In this document: piece after piece, positions 27,331-36,162 of the stretch
How the letters are laid out: each line of letters opens with the position of its first letter
How positions within the stretch are numbered: the first letter of the stretch is position 1
Source of the DNA: Litorimonas sp964511495
GTDB lineage: Bacteria > Pseudomonadota > Alphaproteobacteria > Caulobacterales > Maricaulaceae
Direction of reading: 5' to 3'
Assembly: GCA_964511495.1 (NCBI GenBank)
Contig: CAZEFT010000002.1
Span: 145,525 to 209,524, forward strand
Length of the DNA stretch: 64,000 nucleotides
Position numbers and translations under genes: made by a program
Notes under the pieces: model-generated
What the model saw: only the letters and a program-made list of their open reading frames with translations
What the model was told of the DNA's origin: nothing
Database searches by the model: none

Positions 27331-29919
27331 ATGGACGTTTTCATGCATGCATTTGCGAGACATTGCCGAATTGAGCTTTTCCGCTCCCAGACCTACGCTT
27401 TAAAATGGGTGATATCCGTCTTTACGGTTTTGTGTCTGAGTTTAACGGCGCAAACAGCCTTTGCCCAAGCCGAAGGTGAGCAAGCGCCCGCTCAAGTCGC
27501 CGCCCCCACGATTATCCGCTCTATTCAAGTGACAGGTAACCAACGCGTAGAGGCCAATACTGTCGCTTCATACCTTTTGATTGCCCCGGGTGACCCTTAC
27601 AGTGAAACCCGTATCGATACCTCCATAAAGACGCTTTATGCGACAGGTCTGTTCGCGGATGTCGCCATTGATCCACGCGATGGCAACGTCTTGATCCAAG
27701 TGATTGAAAACCCGATTATCAACCGCGTTATTTTGGAGGGGAACAAATCTCTTAAAACCGATAAAATCACGGATGAAATTGAAGCTGAGCCGCGCTCAAT
27801 CTTTACGCGTTCAAGCGTTCAGGAAGATGTGCAGAGAATTATTGAGCTTTATCGTCAATCTGGTCGTTTTGCAGCGACGGTATCGCCGAAAGTCGTGCAA
27901 CAACCGCAAAATCGTGTCGATTTGATTTTTGAAATCACCGAAGGCCCTGTCACAGGTGTACGCCGGATTAATTTTATCGGTAATGCTGAATATCCGGACC
28001 GCCGTTTGCGCAAAGAGATCGCGACGACTGAATCCTCTTGGTATAAACTATTCAGTTCCAATGATAATTATGACCCCGGCCGTTTGGAATATGATCGTGA
28101 ACAATTGCGGACGTATTATACGAATCGTGGTTTTGCGGATTTCCGTGTCGTGTCCGCCGTTGCCGAACTGACACCTGACCAAGAAGATTTCTACATCACT
28201 TTTACCCTTGATGAAGGCGAAGAATATACTTGGGGTGATGTCACAGTTGAAACCGAATTGGACGAGCTGGATGCAGACTTTTTGCAGCGTATTTTGCGCA
28301 TTAAAAAGGGTGATATCTATAATGCGAGCCAAGTCGAAGATGCAATTGACACACTGAACTTTGCGGCGGGTACAACAGGTTATGCTTTTGTCGATATTCA
28401 ACCGGATATTAAACGAAACCGTGATGAGAAGACCGTAGACTTGGTGTTCAACGTGGTTGAAGGCCCCCGCGTCTATGTCGAACGGATTGACATTGTTGGG
28501 AACACTACAACACTGGATTATGTTATTCGCCGTGAATTAGAGGTGGTAGAAGGCGATGCCTTTAACCGAATTCTTTTAGATCGTTCGCGCAATCGCGTCC
28601 GGGCACTACGCTTCTTTGAGGAAGTCGAAATTACCGAAGCACAGGGTTCATCGCCTGACCGTGCCGTTGTCGAAGTGGCCGTGAAAGAACAGCCGACAGG
28701 TGAGCTTAGTTTCTCCGCCGGTTTCTCATCGGCAGATGCTTTCTTGGTCGATCTCTCTATTACTCAACGCAACCTCCGTGGGCGTGGACAGTTACTACGT
28801 TTCGTTATTCGGGCGTCTTCAAACAGACGAGAAATTGACCTCCGCTTTACAGAGCCTCGTTTCTTGGGACGAAATCTGGCGGCGGGTGTCGAACTGTTCG
28901 ACGTCACAATCGACTTCTTGCAAGAGGCGGGTTTCCGCCAGTCAAGAACGGGTGGACAAGTGACTCTGGCTTTCCCATTGACGGAATATACATCGCTGAC
29001 AACCCGCTACTCTTTGCGGAAAGAAGACATTGAATTTCCTGAACAAAATCAATGTGCTGCGTTGGAAGCCTCACAAAACCAAGGGGCGGCTATCACGAAC
29101 TCCAGACTCGTCTCTCTCTGTGAACAAGCCGGGGGGCGTATCTCCTCTATTCTCGGTTATACATTTGGTTGGGATCGTCGAAACGATCCGATTACACCAA
29201 CGGGTGGCTTCGATGTTCGCTTCAGCCAAGACGTTGCCGGTGTCGGTGGGGATGTGAAATATCTTCGCACGGATTTACGAGCGAATTTCTATAAGGGCTT
29301 GTACAAAAACGTGATCGCCAGTGCGACATTGGCCGGTGGCTATATCAGAGGTTGGGGCGGTGATCCTGTGACGATTAATGACCGTTACTTTAAAGGTAAT
29401 TTCGACTTCCGTGGTTATGACAATGCCGGTATTGGCCCAAGAAATGTCTTCGTAAACGGTGAAACCGGAGAGGTGGCAACATCTGCTGAATTGATTGCAG
29501 CGGGACTTGGTGACCGCTCAAGTCGCTTGAATGCGCTGGGTGGCAATGCTTTTGGTCTAGCTTCAACCGAGGTGAGTTTTCCGGTTGGCGTGCCCAATCT
29601 TTTGGGTAGTGTATTCCTTGAAGCAGGAACAGTGGGCCTCTTGGATGATGACTTCAAAATTGATCTTATCCAAACCCAAAACATTACGGGACTTGAAAAT
29701 GGACAATCATGTTCCGGCATTACGGATGACGGAAATCCCGATACATTCATTATTTGCCAACGCAGTATTGATGACCTTTCAATCCGTGCGATGTTGGGTG
29801 CCAGTGTTTTCTGGGAAAGCCCGTTTGGCCCCATTCGTTTCGACTTTACAAAACCACTCCGACAGTTCGAATATGACCGTCGTGAGTCCTTCCAATTCAC
29901 AACCCGTACAAGGTTCTAA
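27331..29919 (+). CDS. bamA: Outer membrane protein assembly factor BamA
   Basis: 862 residues. It inserts beta-barrel proteins in the outer membrane as the core of the BAM complex. A long N-terminal signal region is followed by AQTAFAQAEGEQ, the likely cleavage area near residue 46. Five POTRA domains (about 58-460) are next, the first opening TIIRSIQVTGNQRVEANTV. The C-terminal 16-strand barrel ends in a terminal aromatic-type strand (FQFTTRTRF). The start immediately follows the rseP stop. A cysteine-containing loop near residues 795-811 is an insertion in the barrel. Confidence 0.96.
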   Translation: MDVFMHAFARHCRIELFRSQTYALKWVISVFTVLCLSLTAQTAFAQAEGEQAPAQVAAPTIIRSIQVTGNQRVEANTVASYLLIAPGDPYSETRIDTSIKTLYATGLFADVAIDPRDGNVLIQVIENPIINRVILEGNKSLKTDKITDEIEAEPRSIFTRSSVQEDVQRIIELYRQSGRFAATVSPKVVQQPQNRVDLIFEITEGPVTGVRRINFIGNAEYPDRRLRKEIATTESSWYKLFSSNDNYDPGRLEYDREQLRTYYTNRGFADFRVVSAVAELTPDQEDFYITFTLDEGEEYTWGDVTVETELDELDADFLQRILRIKKGDIYNASQVEDAIDTLNFAAGTTGYAFVDIQPDIKRNRDEKTVDLVFNVVEGPRVYVERIDIVGNTTTLDYVIRRELEVVEGDAFNRILLDRSRNRVRALRFFEEVEITEAQGSSPDRAVVEVAVKEQPTGELSFSAGFSSADAFLVDLSITQRNLRGRGQLLRFVIRASSNRREIDLRFTEPRFLGRNLAAGVELFDVTIDFLQEAGFRQSRTGGQVTLAFPLTEYTSLTTRYSLRKEDIEFPEQNQCAALEASQNQGAAITNSRLVSLCEQAGGRISSILGYTFGWDRRNDPITPTGGFDVRFSQDVAGVGGDVKYLRTDLRANFYKGLYKNVIASATLAGGYIRGWGGDPVTINDRYFKGNFDFRGYDNAGIGPRNVFVNGETGEVATSAELIAAGLGDRSSRLNALGGNAFGLASTEVSFPVGVPNLLGSVFLEAGTVGLLDDDFKIDLIQTQNITGLENGQSCSGITDDGNPDTFIICQRSIDDLSIRAMLGASVFWESPFGPIRFDFTKPLRQFEYDRRESFQFTTRTRF

Positions 29920-29921
29920 TC

Positions 29922-30491
29922 ATGTTTATTAAATCCCTGCGCATTATCGCGCTTGGCCTGACGGCGTTTATGATGTTTTCAACATCCGCTATGGCCCAAA
30001 AAGTTCTCGTCGTTGACTCACAAAAAGTCATCAGTGACTCCAAAGTCGGCAAATATGTGGCGACACAAATTTCTTCTATTGAAAAAACGGCCTCCACTGA
30101 AGTTCAAGGCAAGCTCACAGCGGTTCAAAACAAGCGTAAAAACCTGAACACGCAATATGGTAGCCAAACACAGCAACAACTCATGCAAAATGCGACGTTC
30201 AAAAGCCAATTAGAGCAGCTGCTGAAAGATGAGCAAAAATTCAAACAAGAATATGCTAAAATCAGCCAAGAAATGCAGATTACGCGTCAAAAAGCGATTA
30301 TTCCTGTCATGAAGAAATTCAATGAAATAGTGAAAGCTGTCAGAGCTGAGCGTAATGCTGATGTGATTATGGATCGTTCTGCAGTACTGCATATGGCTCC
30401 TGCGTCCGACGTGACCCAAACTGTTCTCAGCCGTTTGAATCAGCAAATGACAACAACACCTGTTGTCAGAGAGCGTCTGCCCAATAAATAA
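29922..30491 (+). CDS. skp: OmpH/Skp-family periplasmic chaperone
   Basis: 189 residues with a clear signal peptide ending STSAMAQ near residue 26. A beta strand (KVLVVDSQKVISDSK) is followed by long Gln/Lys-rich helices (about 50-145) that form the tentacles of the Skp trimer, and then a short closing strand (ADVIMDRSAVLHM). Skp holds unfolded outer-membrane proteins in the periplasm for delivery to BamA. It starts 2 bp after bamA, as expected. Confidence 0.92.
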   Translation: MFIKSLRIIALGLTAFMMFSTSAMAQKVLVVDSQKVISDSKVGKYVATQISSIEKTASTEVQGKLTAVQNKRKNLNTQYGSQTQQQLMQNATFKSQLEQLLKDEQKFKQEYAKISQEMQITRQKAIIPVMKKFNEIVKAVRAERNADVIMDRSAVLHMAPASDVTQTVLSRLNQQMTTTPVVRERLPNK

Positions 30492-30527
30492 CCGGGCTCG
30501 CCATAATTCGGCAAGCCGTGGAGCAGA

Positions 30528-31550
30528 ATGACAATGTCTGTACTTGATCCACGTTTTTACACATTGAAAGGACCGCTTACATTGGCGGCCTTGATCGAGG
30601 GTTTAGATGTTCATCTGGACCCTCATTTTTATGATGAAACCATCATCACGCCGAATCTCTTGGACGGATCTCAAGCTGGAGACTTAGTCTTTTTTGAGAA
30701 TAAGCGGCTTAAATCCGACTTAGCCAGCTCTCAGGCGACCGCTTGTTTGGTGACAGAACGTCTTGCGCCGCTCGTCTCCGAGAAACGTATGATTCCTATC
30801 ATAAGCCGGTCACCGCGTGCACATTTTGCGCGTCTCTGTCAAAAACTGGTCGATATGCGCGTCGCTAAAGCTCCATCGGAAATTTCCGATAAAGCTAATA
30901 TTTCGAACTCCGCCATTTTGGGCGAAGGTGTCAAGATTGAAGACGGTGTCGAGATTGGGCCCTATGGCGTTATCGGCGATGGTGTCACCATTAAGCGAAA
31001 TACGGTCATCGGTTCTCATGTCAATCTATCCTTCTGCCAACTTGGCGAAAATTGCTTGATTAAGCCTCTGGCCGTTATCGGTGGCGCAGGTTTTGGTATT
31101 GCAGGCGATGAAAAAGGTCTTATCGACATCCCGCATTTAGGGCGTGTGATACTTGGTGACCGTGTCAGTATTGGATCGCAAACCTGTATAGATCGCGGAC
31201 AGTTAGGCGACACAATTCTATCTCACGATGTGAAGGTCGATAATCTGGTCCAGATTGCTCATAATGTGAAAATCGGAGCCCGTTCCATGCTTGCGGGACA
31301 TGTCGGCGTATCAGGCAGTTGTATGATTGGCGAAGACGTCCAAATGGGTGGTAATGTCGGTTTGGCGGATCATGTAACCATTGGTAACAATGTTCGAATT
31401 GCCGCGCGTTCCGGCGTCATGCATGATATCCCTGAAGGTGAGGCATGGAGCGGATTTCCGGCCATGCCTATACGCGAACATATGCGCGTTGTCAGTGCTA
31501 CTCGCAAATTGGCGCAAAGGCCGAAAAGGGACGCCAGGAAGGACGATTAA
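30528..31550 (+). CDS. lpxD: UDP-3-O-acylglucosamine N-acyltransferase
   Basis: 340 residues. It adds the N-linked hydroxy-acyl chain to UDP-3-O-acylglucosamine, the third step of lipid A synthesis. An N-terminal uridine-binding domain (to about 105) is followed by the left-handed beta-helix with many hexapeptide repeats (I-G-x-x-x-x pattern), including IGPYGVIGDGVTIKRN, and the catalytic-histidine segment LVQIAHNVKIGA. A short C-terminal helix closes it. The stop TAA shares one base with the fabZ ATG. Confidence 0.95.
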   Translation: MTMSVLDPRFYTLKGPLTLAALIEGLDVHLDPHFYDETIITPNLLDGSQAGDLVFFENKRLKSDLASSQATACLVTERLAPLVSEKRMIPIISRSPRAHFARLCQKLVDMRVAKAPSEISDKANISNSAILGEGVKIEDGVEIGPYGVIGDGVTIKRNTVIGSHVNLSFCQLGENCLIKPLAVIGGAGFGIAGDEKGLIDIPHLGRVILGDRVSIGSQTCIDRGQLGDTILSHDVKVDNLVQIAHNVKIGARSMLAGHVGVSGSCMIGEDVQMGGNVGLADHVTIGNNVRIAARSGVMHDIPEGEAWSGFPAMPIREHMRVVSATRKLAQRPKRDARKDD

Positions 31551-32008
31551 TGAGTCTGCAATTTCCCCTCTCCAGAGAGGACGTCAAAAATTATTTGCCG
31601 CATCGTGACCCCATGTTGTTCATTGACCGCGTTCTGCAGGCCGATGAAACCTCCATCATAGCTGAATCAGATATAAAAAGTGATGCTCCGCATTTTAAGG
31701 GGCATTTCCCTGACCTTCCAATCCTTCCCGGAGTGATGATTATTGAAACCGTTGCGCAAGCCGGAGCGCTTATTGTCTCTCTCTCTAAAGGCTTGGAAGA
31801 AGGGACTTTCATTGCTTTTTCCGGTGTCGAGCAAGCAAAATTCCGTCGCCCCGTGCATCCGGGCGACACATTGACAATTGAGGCAAGAATTGAGCGCAAT
31901 AGGCGCGGTTTTTACAAATTTTCTGGCGAAGCCAAGGTGGGTGATAAGTTGGCTGCCCAGCTTCAATTCTCCGCGACGCAAATGCAATTTTCTTCTGAAA
32001 GCGAGTAG
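31550..32008 (+). CDS. fabZ: 3-hydroxyacyl-[acyl-carrier-protein] dehydratase FabZ
   Basis: 152 residues from ATG 31550, preceded by GGAAGGA and overlapping the lpxD stop by one base. A longer in-frame start at 31445 lies inside lpxD and was rejected. The hot-dog-fold enzyme dehydrates 3-hydroxyacyl-ACP in fatty acid synthesis. The catalytic pair is H52 in HFKGHFPDLPILPG and E66 in VMIIETVAQAG. Its location between lpxD and lpxA lets 3-hydroxyacyl-ACP use be balanced between fatty acid and lipid A routes. Confidence 0.95.
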   Translation: MSLQFPLSREDVKNYLPHRDPMLFIDRVLQADETSIIAESDIKSDAPHFKGHFPDLPILPGVMIIETVAQAGALIVSLSKGLEEGTFIAFSGVEQAKFRRPVHPGDTLTIEARIERNRRGFYKFSGEAKVGDKLAAQLQFSATQMQFSSESE

Positions 32009-32010
32009 TT

Positions 32011-32799
32011 ATGGGGCAGGCTATTCACGCAACAGCGATTATTCATGACGACGCCAAAATAGGCGAAAATGTCCAAATCGGCCCTTTTTGCACAATCGGA
32101 CCGGATGTAACACTCGGTGACAATGTGCACCTCGTCAGCCATGTCAGCTTGACGGGAACAACCTCAATAGGCGCAGATTGTGTGCTATATCCTTTCGTGT
32201 CCATGGGTCATCCGCCTCAGGATTTTAAGCATAAGGGGGGGGATGTCTCCATCACTATCGGAGAGCGCTGCACTTTCCGCGAAAACGTCAATATTCACCC
32301 CGGAACGGATACAGGTAAGCCGGTCACTCGTATTGGCAATGATTGCTATTTTATGGTGGGAACGCATCTCGCCCATGAAGGCCAAATGGGAAATCATGTT
32401 GTTGTTTCTAACGGAGCACAAATTGGCGGTAATGTCTCCATTGGTGATTATGTGGTGCTCGGTGGATTATGTGCCATTCATCAACATACCCGAATTGGAA
32501 ATTATGCCTTTATCGGAGGCATGGCGACGGTCACACGCGATGTTATCCCTTATGGCTTTGTCTTAGGGAATATGGCGCATCTAGCCGGGCTAAATGTTGT
32601 CGGCTTAAAAAGACGTGGATTTTCTAAAGATCAAATCAAACAATTACGCTCCGCCTATCGTTTGATGTTTGCGGCGGAAGGAACATTTGTTGAGCGTTTG
32701 GATGATGCGCAAAACCTCTATAAGGATCACGAATTGGTTCAAGAAATTATTGCCTTCATCCGCAGCCAAAAAGATCGTTCGATCTGCCTCCCGAATTAG
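32011..32799 (+). CDS. lpxA: UDP-N-acetylglucosamine acyltransferase LpxA
   Basis: 262 residues. It transfers a 3-hydroxyacyl chain from ACP to the 3-OH of UDP-GlcNAc, the first step of lipid A. Hexapeptide-repeat beta-helix from the start (IHDDAKIGENVQIGPFCTIG), catalytic histidine in MVGTHLAHEGQMGN, then a C-terminal helical domain with LNVVGLKRRGFSKDQIKQLR. The start lies 2 bp after fabZ. Length is normal. Confidence 0.96.
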   Translation: MGQAIHATAIIHDDAKIGENVQIGPFCTIGPDVTLGDNVHLVSHVSLTGTTSIGADCVLYPFVSMGHPPQDFKHKGGDVSITIGERCTFRENVNIHPGTDTGKPVTRIGNDCYFMVGTHLAHEGQMGNHVVVSNGAQIGGNVSIGDYVVLGGLCAIHQHTRIGNYAFIGGMATVTRDVIPYGFVLGNMAHLAGLNVVGLKRRGFSKDQIKQLRSAYRLMFAAEGTFVERLDDAQNLYKDHELVQEIIAFIRSQKDRSICLPN

Positions 32800-32808
32800 G
32801 ACAAGATT

Positions 32809-33678
32809 ATGAAGCTTGGAGTTATTGCGGGGCGCGGAGACCTTCCCAAACATGTCGTCGCGGCGGCGAAGGAAAATGGACAACTACAGTCCGTTGTCGC
32901 GCTAGAGGGTTTCGCCAATATTCGTGATTTCCAAGGGGCAAAGTCATTTCGTATCGGAGAGTTTGGGCATATCGTCAAACACCTGAAAAAGGCGAAAGTG
33001 AGCCATATTTGTTTTTGCGGGAATGTAGACCGCCCCGACTTTCCCAAAATTAAACCTGACCTCAAGGCGATGTTTTATCTACCCGGTACAATAATGGCGG
33101 CCAGTAAAGGGGATGATGCGTTATTGCGCCATCTGATAAGTTTGTTCGAAAAAGAAGGCTTCGCCTGTATTTCACCACAAGAAATTTGTGAGCCTTTGCT
33201 CATGCCGGAAGGATTTTTGGGCGATGTTGGTTTGGACGACGCGCATAAGGCCGATGCTTTAACAGCCTGCCATATTGCTCAATCAATCGGAGGTTTAGAT
33301 ATCGGGCAGGGTGCCGTTGTCGCGCGAGGTGTGACATTGGCAGTAGAGGCCCAAGAGGGGACAGACGCCATGCTCCTGCGCGTTTCTACTCTTCCCAAAG
33401 CTTTGCGCGGCGATAAAGAAAATCGTGTCGGTGTTTTGGCCAAAATGATTAAGCCGACACAGGACCAACGCGTGGACCTGCCGGTTATCGGTTTTCGCAC
33501 GATTGAAAACGCTGTGAATGCAGGTCTCGCCGGCATTGTGGCCGAAGCTGGAGGAGCATTTTTATTGGATCGCGATGCTGTGATAGAGTGTGCCAATGCG
33601 AATGGTCTATTTATTATGGGATTACCCGCCAAGACCTCTCATGACACCGAAAAGTCCATGGATAAAAAGCTGTCATAA
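32809..33678 (+). CDS. lpxI: UDP-2,3-diacylglucosamine pyrophosphatase LpxI
   Basis: 289 residues. LpxI (formerly DUF1009) hydrolyses UDP-2,3-diacylglucosamine to lipid X. It replaces LpxH in alphaproteobacteria and is unrelated to it. The N-terminal domain opens KLGVIAGRGDLPKHVVAAAK. The C-terminal domain has DIGQGAVVARGVTLAVEAQEG followed by TDAM, the conserved family block. Its stop overlaps the lpxB start by 1 bp. The combination lpxA-lpxI-lpxB is the expected alphaproteobacterial order. Confidence 0.93.
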   Translation: MKLGVIAGRGDLPKHVVAAAKENGQLQSVVALEGFANIRDFQGAKSFRIGEFGHIVKHLKKAKVSHICFCGNVDRPDFPKIKPDLKAMFYLPGTIMAASKGDDALLRHLISLFEKEGFACISPQEICEPLLMPEGFLGDVGLDDAHKADALTACHIAQSIGGLDIGQGAVVARGVTLAVEAQEGTDAMLLRVSTLPKALRGDKENRVGVLAKMIKPTQDQRVDLPVIGFRTIENAVNAGLAGIVAEAGGAFLLDRDAVIECANANGLFIMGLPAKTSHDTEKSMDKKLS

Positions 33679-34832
33679 TGACCCGCTTATTCATAGTCGC
33701 GACAGAACGTTCCGGCGATGAACTGGGCGCAGGTTTAGGACGACACCTCCGTACAGCTAAGTCCGATTTGTCTTTATTTGGCATTGGCGGCGCGGCTATG
33801 GAGGAGGCGGGCATAAAGTCTCGCATGGATATTTCGGGCTTGGCTATATTAGGCTTTGTAGAAGGGGTGAAACATTACCCCATGATTTTGAAAAAGGTCA
33901 AAATTTGCGTTGATGAAATCCTGAAGGTTAATCCGGATGCCGTAATCCTCATTGATAGTTGGGGCTTCATGATACGCGTGGCAAACCGTCTCAAAGCCAA
34001 AGGTTATCGTGGTAAAATTATCAAATTTGTTGCCCCACAAGTTTGGGCAATGCGGGCAGGACGCGCCAAAATACTGGCCCGTTCCGTTGACCTTCTCTTG
34101 AGCATTCAACCCATGGATGCCGCCTATTTCGAGGCTGAAGGTTTGAAAACGGTTTATGTCGGCAATCCTGTATTTGATACGGATTATCAAAGCGGGAATA
34201 CGGAGCTTTTGCGTGAGGCTTACAAGCTTAATGATGATTTGATTGTATCGATCTGGTTTGGCAGTCGCCAATCAGAAATCGAAACATTGGCGGCTATACT
34301 TTGTGATGCTGTTTCACGTTTAAAAGCGAGTTTTCCAAAGCTTACTTTCATTGCGCCCGTCAACCAATCTGTTCGTGCTCTGCTTCAACCCTATTTGCAA
34401 GCAGCAGGATTGCAGGATGTTATCATTCAAGTGCCAGAAGCAGAAAAGTTGGATGTGATGAAAGCGTCTCATGCCGCTTTGGCATGTTCAGGGACGGTGA
34501 CGACGCAACTCGCCAGCGCGGGCGTGCCGACCGTGGTCTCCTATAAGTTAAACCCATTAACTTTTGCCGTAGCGAAGCGCTTATTCAAACCAGACTATAT
34601 TTCTATTGTAAATATTGCCGCAGACGCTCCTCTCATGCCCGAATTTATTCAGGATGACGTAACAGCGGGTAACCTATCTAATGCGCTCTCACGATACATC
34701 TCAGCGCCAGCCCTTCGCCGTGACGCTTCGAGGGCACTTTTGGCGCAAACCCGAAAAATGGGGGCAGGGGGCAATTTAGGGGCCAATAAAAAAGCCGCCA
34801 ATGTAGTATTGGCGGCTTTGAATCTAAATTGA
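33678..34832 (+). CDS. lpxB: Lipid-A-disaccharide synthase
   Basis: 384 residues, GT19 glycosyltransferase that joins lipid X to UDP-diacylglucosamine. It shows FIVATERSGDELGAGLGRHL at the N-terminus (many family members have GExSGD; here the motif reads TERSGDE), GIGGAAMEEAGIKS, KFVAPQVWAMRAGRAK, and CSGTVTTQLASAGVP with VSYKLNPLTF in the C-terminal half. The last 14 codons contain a perfect 12-bp inverted repeat that serves as a terminator for the convergent gltA gene. Confidence 0.94.
   Translation: MTRLFIVATERSGDELGAGLGRHLRTAKSDLSLFGIGGAAMEEAGIKSRMDISGLAILGFVEGVKHYPMILKKVKICVDEILKVNPDAVILIDSWGFMIRVANRLKAKGYRGKIIKFVAPQVWAMRAGRAKILARSVDLLLSIQPMDAAYFEAEGLKTVYVGNPVFDTDYQSGNTELLREAYKLNDDLIVSIWFGSRQSEIETLAAILCDAVSRLKASFPKLTFIAPVNQSVRALLQPYLQAAGLQDVIIQVPEAEKLDVMKASHAALACSGTVTTQLASAGVPTVVSYKLNPLTFAVAKRLFKPDYISIVNIAADAPLMPEFIQDDVTAGNLSNALSRYISAPALRRDASRALLAQTRKMGAGGNLGANKKAANVVLAALNLN
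34788..34819 (-). terminator. Bidirectional terminator hairpin inside the 3' end of lpxB
   Basis: A 12-base arm at 34791-34802 pairs perfectly with 34808-34819 across a 5-base loop. Six A at 34788-34793 give a U-tract for minus-strand transcription, making it a good terminator for gltA. On the plus strand TTT follows the stem. The hairpin lies wholly within the lpxB coding region, which ends at 34832. Confidence 0.85.
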
Positions 34833-34847
34833 AATGCGGCTTCGCGA

Positions 34848-36152
34848 TTATGCGCGTTTCTCGATTGGAATATAATCCCGCGGCTCGGCTCCGGAATAAA
34901 GTTGACGCGGCCGTCCGATACGTTGGCTGGGATCTTCGAGCATTTCGTTCCACTGCGAAATCCACCCCACAGTTCGCGCCAAGGCAAAGAGAACGGTAAA
35001 CATCGATGTCGGGAAGCCAAGAGCCGACAAAACGATACCTGAATAGAAGTCCACATTCGGATAGAGTTTTTTCGAGACGAAATACTCATCTTCCAGAGCG
35101 ATTTTTTCAAGTTCTTTGGCGACATCCAAAATAGGGTTTTTCAAATCCAACTCGTCCAGAACTTCATGCGCAACCTTTTGCATGACGCGAGAGCGCGGGT
35201 CGAAATTCTTATAAACACGGTGACCAAAGCCCATAAGACGGAAAGGGTCAGATTTGTCTTTGGCGCGAGCGATAAATTCAGGGATTCGATCTACTGTGCC
35301 AATTTCTTGTAACATATTTAGACATGCTTCATTCGCTCCACCATGAGACGGTCCCCATAAACAAGCGACACCCGCTGCAATACAAGCATAGGGATTAGCG
35401 CCGGATGAACCCGCTAAGCGCACGGTCGATGTCGAAGCATTTTGTTCGTGATCCGCATGGAGTATGAAGATTTTATCCATAGCGCGGGCGATGGTCGGGC
35501 TGACTTTGTAAGGTTCTGCGGGAACCGAGAAACACATCTTCAAGAAGTTTTCGGCATAATTAAGCGAGTTGTCTGGATAAACATGTGGCTGTCCGATGGA
35601 GTATTTATAAGCACGGGCGGCGATAGTCGGGATTTTTGCAATCAAACGATGGATGGCCATGTCACGGGCTTCGTTTTCTGTTGTATGGGCATCATCATGG
35701 TAGAAACCTGAAAGAGCGCCAACAGTTCCGCACATCATCGCCATAGGGTGGGCGTCGCGTCGGAAGCCTTGGAAGAAACTTTCGACCTGATCGTGCAACA
35801 TAGTGTGCTGCGTAATCGTGTTGGTGAAAGAGGCGTTTTGTGCCTTATTCGGCAGTTCACCATTAATCAGCAAATAAGCCACTTCGAGGAATGTGGACTT
35901 TTCGGCCAATGTTTCGATGTCATAGCCGCGATAGAGGAGTTGGCCTTTGCCACCGTCAATAAAAGTAATCTGGCTCTCTGTTGAGCAAGTTGATGTATAG
36001 CCCGGGTCAAAGGTGAAGTGACCGGATAATTTATGCAAAGCGCGAACATCAATGCCGGGTGCCCCCATTGATCCTTTCATAATAGGAAGTTCGTAACTTT
36101 GGCCATCAATCGTGACTGTAGCCGTTCCACTTTGCGTAATTTTATTTTCCAT
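34848..36152 (-). CDS. gltA: Citrate synthase
   Basis: 434 residues, the type II bacterial length. It condenses acetyl-CoA and oxaloacetate in the TCA cycle. The active-site histidine segment is GPSHGGANEACL, the second is FGHRVYKNFDPRSRV, and the catalytic aspartate is in the region YPNVDFYSGIVL. The N-terminal small beta domain (ITQSGTATVTIDGQSYELP) is present. It starts 10 bp after gltX on the same strand with a purine-rich ribosome site, so gltX-gltA form one transcript. It ends in the hairpin inside lpxB. Confidence 0.97.
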   Translation of the reverse strand: MENKITQSGTATVTIDGQSYELPIMKGSMGAPGIDVRALHKLSGHFTFDPGYTSTCSTESQITFIDGGKGQLLYRGYDIETLAEKSTFLEVAYLLINGELPNKAQNASFTNTITQHTMLHDQVESFFQGFRRDAHPMAMMCGTVGALSGFYHDDAHTTENEARDMAIHRLIAKIPTIAARAYKYSIGQPHVYPDNSLNYAENFLKMCFSVPAEPYKVSPTIARAMDKIFILHADHEQNASTSTVRLAGSSGANPYACIAAGVACLWGPSHGGANEACLNMLQEIGTVDRIPEFIARAKDKSDPFRLMGFGHRVYKNFDPRSRVMQKVAHEVLDELDLKNPILDVAKELEKIALEDEYFVSKKLYPNVDFYSGIVLSALGFPTSMFTVLFALARTVGWISQWNEMLEDPSQRIGRPRQLYSGAEPRDYIPIEKRA

Positions 36153-36162
36153 ATTAACTCTC

